Source of the DNA: Tricholoma matsutake
Lineage: Eukaryota > Basidiomycota > Agaricomycetes > Agaricales > Tricholomataceae
DNA length: 64,000 nt
Assembly: GCA_026075535.2 (NCBI GenBank)
Contig: AP026548.1
Coordinates: 186,001 to 250,000 of the forward strand
Direction: 5' to 3'
In this document: in pieces, positions 57,457 to 64,000 of the stretch
How the letters are laid out: every line of letters begins with the position of its first letter
Position numbering within the stretch: the stretch's first letter is position 1
Translations under genes and position numbers: made by a program
Notes under the pieces: generated by a model
Seen by the model: the letters and a program-made list of their open reading frames with translations, nothing else
Database searches by the model: none
What the model was told of the DNA's origin: nothing

Positions 57457-57548
57457 CTCAACAATTTTTTTTTGAGCTCTTGTGAGAGAGGTTAAAAATA
57501 AGTGAACTAATCCTAAGTGCTTTAAATGGACTTTATATTACATATTTA

Positions 57549-57640
57549 TTAATGCTCCTGTGGCTCAACTGGTTGAGCACTTGTTTGGTAGTCATGTCAC
57601 TTATATCCCAAGGTCTAGAGTTCAATTCCTGCTCTGCCCA
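57549..57640 (+). other. tRNA-like sequence in right arm
   Basis: TGGCTCAACTGGTTGAGCA gives an A box and a perfect D-arm (GCTC/GAGC), and GAGTTCAATTCC gives a B box. The acceptor and T stems do not pair well and the anticodon arm is unclear, so it is tRNA-derived rather than a working tRNA. It points outward, as does the one in the left arm. Confidence 0.45.
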
Positions 57641-57925
57641 TTTATTTTGTAAGCACTTTCATCAAGTTAAGTCTTCTGAAATGGTGTGGTATTCCGACTA
57701 CTACCTGTTGGAATTGCATAGGACTTTACTTGGAATTTACTAGGAATTTCTTGGAAATAAAAGTACATGGTCATCAAGATACATTCTGATCGGACTCCTA
57801 GGACTAGTAGGACTAGTATTTGACTAGTAGGACTCCTATCGGATTCCAATCAGACTCTTATCGGAAAACTCGGACTCCTAGGACTCCGATAGGAATATGG
57901 GGGGGAGTGCAAAGTTTACCCTTGT

Positions 57926-57934
57926 CGGCTTCCA
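57926..57934 (+). repeat. 3' LTR, terminal fragment
   Basis: CGGCTTCCA completes the interrupted 3' LTR (5' LTR equivalent CAGTTTCCA) and is followed by the retrotransposon's GTGAT target duplication. Confidence 0.8.
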
Positions 57935-57999
57935 GTGATCCATGCAGCTGCAGGTGAGCAGAATGCAAAATCACATCAATTGAGATCCAGACTGTTTAG

Positions 58000-60110
58000 A
58001 TCTGCCTTGAAGTGTTCTTCTGTTTGACAACATCAACCGCCAATCCATGTTCCCAATCCAGAACATCTGGAATTTTACCGATTGTGACACCGGGCATGTA
58101 CGTCCTTAAACTGAGGTTCTGAGTTCTCAGTATTGAGAATGAGGTTATGTTGGTCATGACCTGCATGCTATCCCAAACAGTCAACCATGGCCAATGTCAT
58201 TATGTACATTGTCAGATGATATCATGGTGGCAACAATCATCAGGCCAGCCTCTCAGAACGTCAGTCATCAAGGATTATTCAGGAAGATTGTTGTCAAGTG
58301 CTCTATCATGACAGGTTATATCCAGCACCATGATATTATATTCTTTGTTAGATTACCAGTATGTGTAGATTTATTGAGACACTGTCTTTGCTGCTTTAAA
58401 CATCTTATTCACCATTGTTTTATGGGTATCCGCTCTCACATAGGTCGGCTCACCACTTATACCTGTCTTGCTAAGGACAACAGGTTTCAAAGACATAGGG
58501 TGGAGTATATTGGTGCCAGCAAGATGTTCCACAGTGATGTTTTTCCAGGTGCCATCATTCTGGCAGACCCACCACTGGTCCTGGCTGCTTAGAGTGTTAG
58601 TATGTAGATATACATCTGCAAGCTCTGGGCATGGATTGCAGAGTCCCAGTAGTTTTGGATCATAGTTGGACAACAACATATATACTTGCAACTTCAGCCC
58701 ACCAGCATCTCCATGTAAAGTCTTTGACCTGTATGATTCAAATGGGTGGTTGAGATGCAGACAATGCAGGTGATTCTGCTGGCTAGTTTGCTCTATATAG
58801 GAACACTTAATTGACTAACTGACCTTGCAGGCATGCTTACTTACGATATTGAAGGAACAGGAGTGGCTGGTGGCTGAAAACTAAGTGCGTAGAATGTTAG
58901 GATATAAATCTCTCAGATGATGGTTGTAATTTACAACCTGCAGATTGCCTCTGAAACTTTAGAACATGAGCCTGTATATACAAAGTGGGTGTCATATCAA
59001 ACTTATGGCAGAATTTCTGATGGATGATATCCAGGTAGAAGAAAATTGCACAGCTGTTGCCTGTTGAGTGTAGAGGGTGAGCAATGAGTGTCTGAAAGAT
59101 AGAATTACAATGATCCTACTTGGAGTTTGAAGGGTCCATTCTCAGCAGATCAGGATGCACAGGATACACTTGCACATTTGTATTGGCAGACAGAGCAGAT
59201 GTGTTCCCTGACAGGACAGTTGGAATGTGCGGGGTGACTGGGATCATGGCATTTGTTTGGATAACAGCAGGTGAAGCAGTATGGTGAAGCATGGGGTCAG
59301 GGATGTCTGCAGAGCTCCTGCATTCTGACCAGTAGAATTATCATCAGCAGTTATTACATACTTGCAAACAATGTCATGTACAAGATTCCTTTAGATTCAC
59401 CATTTGCTAATAAGTGCTCCTGGACTGCAGCCATAGCGGCACCAGCCAGGGATCCATCCTTCAATGGAACTAGATTATATATAATCAAGGCCACATCCCT
59501 GTAATTACCACTGGCTAGAATACTCGACACAGCTTCAATATTCTGGATCTGGATCACCTCAAGCTGATCTGAACAGAATTGCTGAAGCAAACTCTGTATT
59601 TCCCTTTGAAGAGAGCTATCAGACCCATCTTGGGAGCTCTGGCTTGGGTTATTCTTTGTCAAGGTGTCCACGGGTGCTGATGGCAGCTCATAGTCTGAAT
59701 ATCTGATATGGGTGCTGGGTCCAGTTGATTCAGCATACCTCCTATGTGTGCAGTCATGGCTAAAGTCATGGCTAGACTTGTCCTTGAGGAGAAATGTGTA
59801 AAATGGGATGACGATCATGTACCAACAATCACTTATGAGGTTTGCAGCCTAGCAGGAGCAATAAACTTGTTTTGAGACTGCATTTCGGCTGGAATGGGGG
59901 CTCCTTGCTGTTCTGGAGTGTTGGAAACTGTGTTGTGGCTACGGAATCTTTGTGAGATGAGTAAGGACAGAGAATTCATGACAAACTGCTCTGAGGCAGA
60001 GATCGAGTAGTGACCTGGGACTTTGGGCATCTGCATAGTCATTATAGGTGTCACAGGGCTCTCCACTTCTGCCAATGTGGCTTCTGATTCGAGCCTCATC
60101 TGGGCAAATC
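58000..60110 (-). CDS. Multi-exon hypothetical gene, unrecognised
   Basis: Colinear minus-strand coding segments: 60099-59833 (ATLAEVESPVTPIMTMQM; MNSLSLLISQRFRSHNTVSN), 59760-59354 (YAESTGPSTHIRYSDYELPS; DVALIIYNLVPLKDGSLAGA), about 59250-59130, 59090-58900 (AIFFYLDIIHQKFCHKFDMT), 58691-58371 (QDQWWVCQNDGTWKNITVEH; LHPMSLKPVVLSKTGISGEP) and 58184-57996. Long open stretches and GT/AG-flanked gaps of 50-70 bp suggest a real gene. No domain is recognised; the Ser/Thr-Pro-rich N-terminus looks disordered. Exon joins are not proven. Confidence 0.4.
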
Positions 60111-63100
60111 CATACTAACAAGCTGTGTGGAATATTGATGAGATTTGAAAAATGCAGTATACCAATTGTCTGCAAAGGAATAGCATTGTCATTCTTAAAA
60201 GGGGTGCTCTTCAACATTATGGAAAGCTGTACAGATTTTGCACAGGATGTAGATGCCCACAGATATAATCGGGGTTGCTATATGAACCCAAGAATATGCA
60301 GGTGTCTTATTATGCAATGCTAGCACAATCCACTGACTGATTATGATACTCCTTTGTCTTATGCTTCCAGGAACAACATCAGCAGATTCCATATGCAATC
60401 ATGAGGCAACCACATGTAAGTATACACCTGATCATGCATTGATCATGATCAAGATAATACATTATTCCATATGTACAGTGCATTTGGCTGTGACAAGAAC
60501 TACACAACAGTAGAACTTCAGTTCTGCAAAGTTAACTATACATGACCATGAAATGCCCTGATAATAATGTCAGTGTTCACACCAAAGAAGCAATGTAAAC
60601 TATTTATGTTGTAAGATGGAGTCTGCCTCTAGCCAGGCACACATATGTGTGCCAAGCTATGTTGTTAGAATCTTACAGTAGTACTATGTAATTCAAAGCA
60701 CAATTTCACTGGAGTCACTACTAACACAGAACAACAGGCAAGCCATTGGAGATCCAATTTCCATTTTACATAAATTAATCATTGAAAGATGCCTGCCCAT
60801 GATCAGGACAAGGAGACCCTCTATATATTAGTACTACTAATAGAGGGTCTCCTTAAGCTTATAATTAGGATATGGGAGTTTGAGTCAAGATTTGAAAAGT
60901 GGTACCATGTAAAAGTGTTCACACATAACCCAGCCAAACAGTGAGGGTAGGGAAATTGCTGAGTGGTTCAATTCTCAGCAATTCCCTCAGCTCATGTAAG
61001 TCATTATATATATGCAAATATAGAGGCATGATGTGGCTGTGTACTCTTTTTGTCTCCAACGCATCTTGTTTTCATTGAATAGAACTTTATGTAGGGTATA
61101 TATATCCTAAATGCTCTTAAAATTGGATGTAAGTTATGTCAAACTTGACTGTAGATCTGGCAAATTACAACCTGTCATCTTGGAGGTAATATTAATTCAA
61201 CACTTAGATCCTAACTGAGCTGGCACCATCTGGTTCCATGTTCAGAGCTGATATGTGAGGAAGATTTAATTCCTGTGTGCAGTTCTTCTACATTACAGTT
61301 TACCCAACTCCACTACCAGCCAGGGCTCATTCAGTTTCATCCAGCCAATTGTCATACATAACCCTTGGTATGTACAACAGCCACAATGTACCATCTTGCC
61401 TATCATTTTTGACATTTGCAACGCCAGATCCATTTGCCTCTTTGCTACCTGTACTTAAGGATTCCATATGTAGAATCTTTCTGCACACCTCTGAGCTCCT
61501 TTCCAAGTGCATATACCCAATTTTTTGTGAGAGATAATATTATGTTTGGACCTGTTGCTTTGCCAGGATATCATTTTTTGTGGGTCCATGTGGGTCCAAA
61601 CAAACACAAGCATTGCCTACCAGTTTACTTCCAGAGCTGTAAATGCAAAGTAGCAACTCCAAATACACAAATTTTTCTACCTCAAATGCACAGAAGGAGC
61701 AGAAATTCACACATAATGTCTGATTGAGGAGTTTGGCCCAAAATCAGCTGAGAAAACATGATGCAAGCTCCACCACCATTGATCCCTGCCATGCCACATC
61801 CTTGGAAATATCAATGTTAAAAGTACTGGGTAAAAGCGAAGCCCCAAAATGTCATGCACATGCACATGTGCACTATGTCATCAACTATTTGTGGCTGCTC
61901 ATTCCAGATTGATGTTCAAGTTGAAATTAGTGTGTCATCTATTCTGCCTGCGGATCATTCATTGCATGTGGACAAACATCCTGGAACATTAATCCAACAG
62001 GTTAAAGATACCAGTAGTAATAATGATATATCCATTACTCAATAACAAACAACCCCCAATTTTGTACATTGTGGTGGAACATTGGAAAGCTATCTTGAAA
62101 TTTAAACCTGAAATATTGGTGCATTCACACATGGATCACATTTGAATCCATGCTCATGATTTTCAATGATGCCCACACTTTAGGGCAAAAATATTGAGGC
62201 AATTGCAACTCCATTTGATTCAAATTTCCATATGGAATAGTACTAGTCATAGGTTCCTAAAGTTTTGACCATTCTAGAAGATGACCTCACATTTACAGCA
62301 TGGTACATTTGTCCAAGCTCTCAGATCTGTGGTTCATTGATATTGCATTTGCTGTTCTGAAACACGGTATCCTCGTGGTGAGTGCATATGCAACAGTTTT
62401 TGACCTTATCCTAGATGAATTGCTGAACTCCCTATTATGTCTAGATTCCATTCATGACTTCAAATCTAGAAGATCTGGATCTAGAACAAAAGGGTTGTAT
62501 ATATAATACCTTTCATGATCATACTGCAAGGATTCTGTGTTATAATTAGGAGATTTACCAATATTTTGTTGTGACCAGGCCAAAGTCCTGGTTAGTACCA
62601 TTTCACATTTAAATTTTACAGCCAGATTTCCAGGCTAGACTGTGTCACCCATTCTCCCAGAGCTAGCGGAAATTTCAATCTGGGATCCCCCCATGTTAAA
62701 TGCAAATCAAAAAATTACTGACCATCAATATATATCGCAGTGCACTGTTAACTACTCAAGACAAGCACCTCTGGCAGCTCTTTGTTGTAACATGAATTTT
62801 ATGAAGTATGTACTACTCTAATTAGTACAAACTAACATTATGCTGAATATTAGCCAAGTACTAAGTGGAAAGCTCCATTTGCCATGCAACAGCGAGAAAG
62901 TTGCATCACCTACAGTAATCATAATTGTTGTCAGTTGGACAGCAACTACATGGCATGCAGCCTTGGTTTATACTTTAACTTCTGACAGAGTTGTTATGTT
63001 TAATATTCTGGTTCTTACTACCTACAGATATGATTTCCCACATCACAGTGGGAATGAAGAAACAGAATTCCCTCCTTGGTATGATCCATTGGGTCTGTGG

Positions 63101-63289
63101 TCACTGGCAAGCAATCATAATTTCTGTCACAAAATTTGGGACATCCTTTCACATTACCATCCTGGAAACAATCAATGTGGAGCACATCCAATGCAATCAG
63201 TCAACTAGTTTGCTTTTGGGTGCAATATTCCAACAAATGTGATTTGTCTGTCCAATATAACATCCTACCAACAGAAATAGACCCAGGGA
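60111..63289. other. AT-rich gene-poor region
   Basis: Many short frames on both strands, none with a recognisable motif. The longest are 61277-61537, 61416-61727 and 62840-63208 on the plus strand. The last lies in the position expected for the middle of the downstream transposase but shows no clear catalytic block. Confidence 0.35.
60810..60854. repeat. Perfect hairpin, 15-bp arms
   Basis: AAGGAGACCCTCTAT and ATAGAGGGTCTCCTT pair perfectly around a short ATATTAGTACTACTA loop whose TTAGTA/TACTAA ends extend the pairing. Function unknown. Confidence 0.7.
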
Positions 63290-63904
63290 TGCAGCACATT
63301 TGGAGGCACTGTGCGAGATCCTGAAATCCTTGTTTAAGGGCTGCAATTGTTGGCATCACCTGCACTTGGATCTAGCTCCTGATACATTTGAGCCATTGTT
63401 TTGTTTCTCAGAGCAGGGTCTGTGGAAGAACAGGCTTGATATGCAGTGCAAGAAGAGCAAAAATGATGCATCAGGTGTAAAATGCAAACCAGGTGCCACT
63501 GATTGTTGTGCAAAGCACATTCTTGACCTGCAACCCAATTTTCAGGAACAGAGGTCACTTGTACAGGAGGTCATCAAGACAGCTGGTCATACATGCATCT
63601 TTCTGCCCAAATTTCACTGTGAACTCAACTTTATTGAGTTTCTCAGGGGTGCAGTGAAGAGATAGCTCCATGAAAATTGTGATTACAGCTTCACAACTTT
63701 GCAAGAGAACATGCCAAAAGTGCTTGCATCAGTGTCAGTTGAAACTATTTGGAAATGGGAGCATCAGATGAAGCAGTGGATAGAGGCATATGGGGATGGC
63801 TTGGGGCAAAGGATGCACAGATACAGGTCAAGAAGTTCAGCTTCAAACACTATACATCTCACAGAAGGGTTCCCGAGCATGTTGCTGCAGCCTTGGATGC
63901 ATAA
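63290..63904 (+). pseudogene. Tc1/mariner-like transposase, C-terminal part
   Basis: Reads CCAKHILDLQPNFQEQRSL, HTCIFLPKFHCELNFIEF (the block carrying the last catalytic acidic residue), GAVKR, then TAG at 63663-63665. It continues LHENCDYSFTTLQENMPKVL, ASVSVETIWKWEHQMKQWI and, after a one-base shift near 63808, FKHYTSHRRVPEHVAAALDA to TAA at 63902-63904. This is the typical end of the large Agaricomycete Tc1/mariner-like transposases. The stop and frameshift make it dead. The matching N-terminal type occurs at 29158-29625 on the other strand, but as a separate insertion. Confidence 0.75.
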
Positions 63905-64000
63905 AATTACCATTTTAGGCATGTTTATATAATGGTGGTGGAATTGGTGAGGGGCAATATTAATATCTCCATCAGTTGTGAGTATTTTGTAAAACTGTGT

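Larger units (their letters stand above)
55837..57919. mobile_element. Nested 2.1-kb inverted-repeat element
   Basis: Its ends are inverted: CTTTACACTCCCCCCTGTAT at 55843 against CTTTGCACTCCCCCCCATAT read from the right end. Subterminal regions are rich in TCCGATCAGA/TCCGAT and TCCTAGGA motifs on both sides. The host LTR sequence CCTTGT is present on both sides (55831-55836, 57920-57925), giving a 6-bp duplication. No transposase is encoded. The centre (56270-57340) is GC-rich and partly gene-like. The superfamily is not assigned; the ends do not match hAT, Tc1 or PIF hallmarks that I can see. Confidence 0.75.
49977..57939 (+). mobile_element. Ty3/gypsy chromovirus, complete, with nested insertion
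   Basis: A GTGAT duplication flanks it on both sides (49977-49981 and 57935-57939). Order: 5' LTR, gag-protease, reverse transcriptase, RNase H, integrase, chromodomain, a G-rich polypurine tract (GAGTGGGAGGG, 55556-55566), then the 3' LTR. The 3' LTR is interrupted at its penultimate segment by a second element (55837-57919). Domain order pol = PR-RT-RH-INT-chromodomain defines a Ty3/gypsy chromovirus. No convincing tRNA primer site was seen just inside the 5' LTR. Confidence 0.9.

Noticed and set aside
57549..57640. A functional tRNA gene
   Set aside because: The D-arm and B box are good, but the acceptor and T stems do not pair and no clear anticodon arm forms, so it is kept only as tRNA-like.

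Overview
The window looks like nuclear DNA from a mushroom-forming basidiomycete (Agaricomycetes). Genes are split by many introns of about 45-65 bp with GT..AG ends. The protein families are typical of that group: a Plavaka-type transposase, a chromodomain Ty3/gypsy element, a fungal TET/JBP-like dioxygenase, and multi-exon JmjC proteins. There is no rRNA, no bacterial operon structure and no CRISPR. Much of the window is decayed accessory DNA, and many genes carry one or a few in-frame stops, most often TGA where arginine would be expected. The species cannot be told from the sequence.

Layout. 0-10 kb: an unrecognised ORF, the C-terminus of a dead Plavaka transposase, a minisatellite, an ATP-grasp-like multi-exon gene on the minus strand (4891-7174) and scattered small remnants. 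10-17 kb: a probable 2OG-Fe(II) oxygenase-like gene, a tandemly duplicated repeat and a DOT1-type histone methyltransferase pseudogene. 18-45 kb: four divergent copies of one large JmjC family (A minus 18037-21881, B plus about 22152-26600, C minus 32588-36547, D minus 37661-41149). Between and beside them lie a PHD-like finger gene whose N-terminus imitates the histone H3 tail (29879-31538), a SET-domain gene (36633-37561) and a TET/JBP-like DNA dioxygenase gene (43034-44652). 45-49.4 kb: an 11-residue-repeat coiled-coil gene and two C-terminal zinc-cluster modules resembling fungal RecQ-like helicases. 50-58 kb: a complete Ty3/gypsy chromovirus with 5-bp target duplications and full of stops. 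Its 3' LTR is split by a nested 2.1-kb inverted-repeat element carrying a tRNA-like sequence in each arm. 58-64 kb: an unrecognised multi-exon minus-strand gene, a gene-poor AT-rich stretch and the 3' end of a Tc1/mariner-like transposase pseudogene.

The main theme is an island of chromatin-modifying and chromatin-mimicking genes (histone methyltransferases, JmjC proteins, an H3-tail mimic and a 5-methylcytosine oxidase-like gene). They lie next to transposons bearing the C-to-T scars expected of cytosine methylation or a RIP-like process. In the JmjC family the iron ligands are kept in copy D, partly lost in A and wholly replaced in B and C, which suggests drift from demethylase to non-catalytic protein. 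Exon joins were worked out by eye, and functions are inferred from motifs rather than searches.
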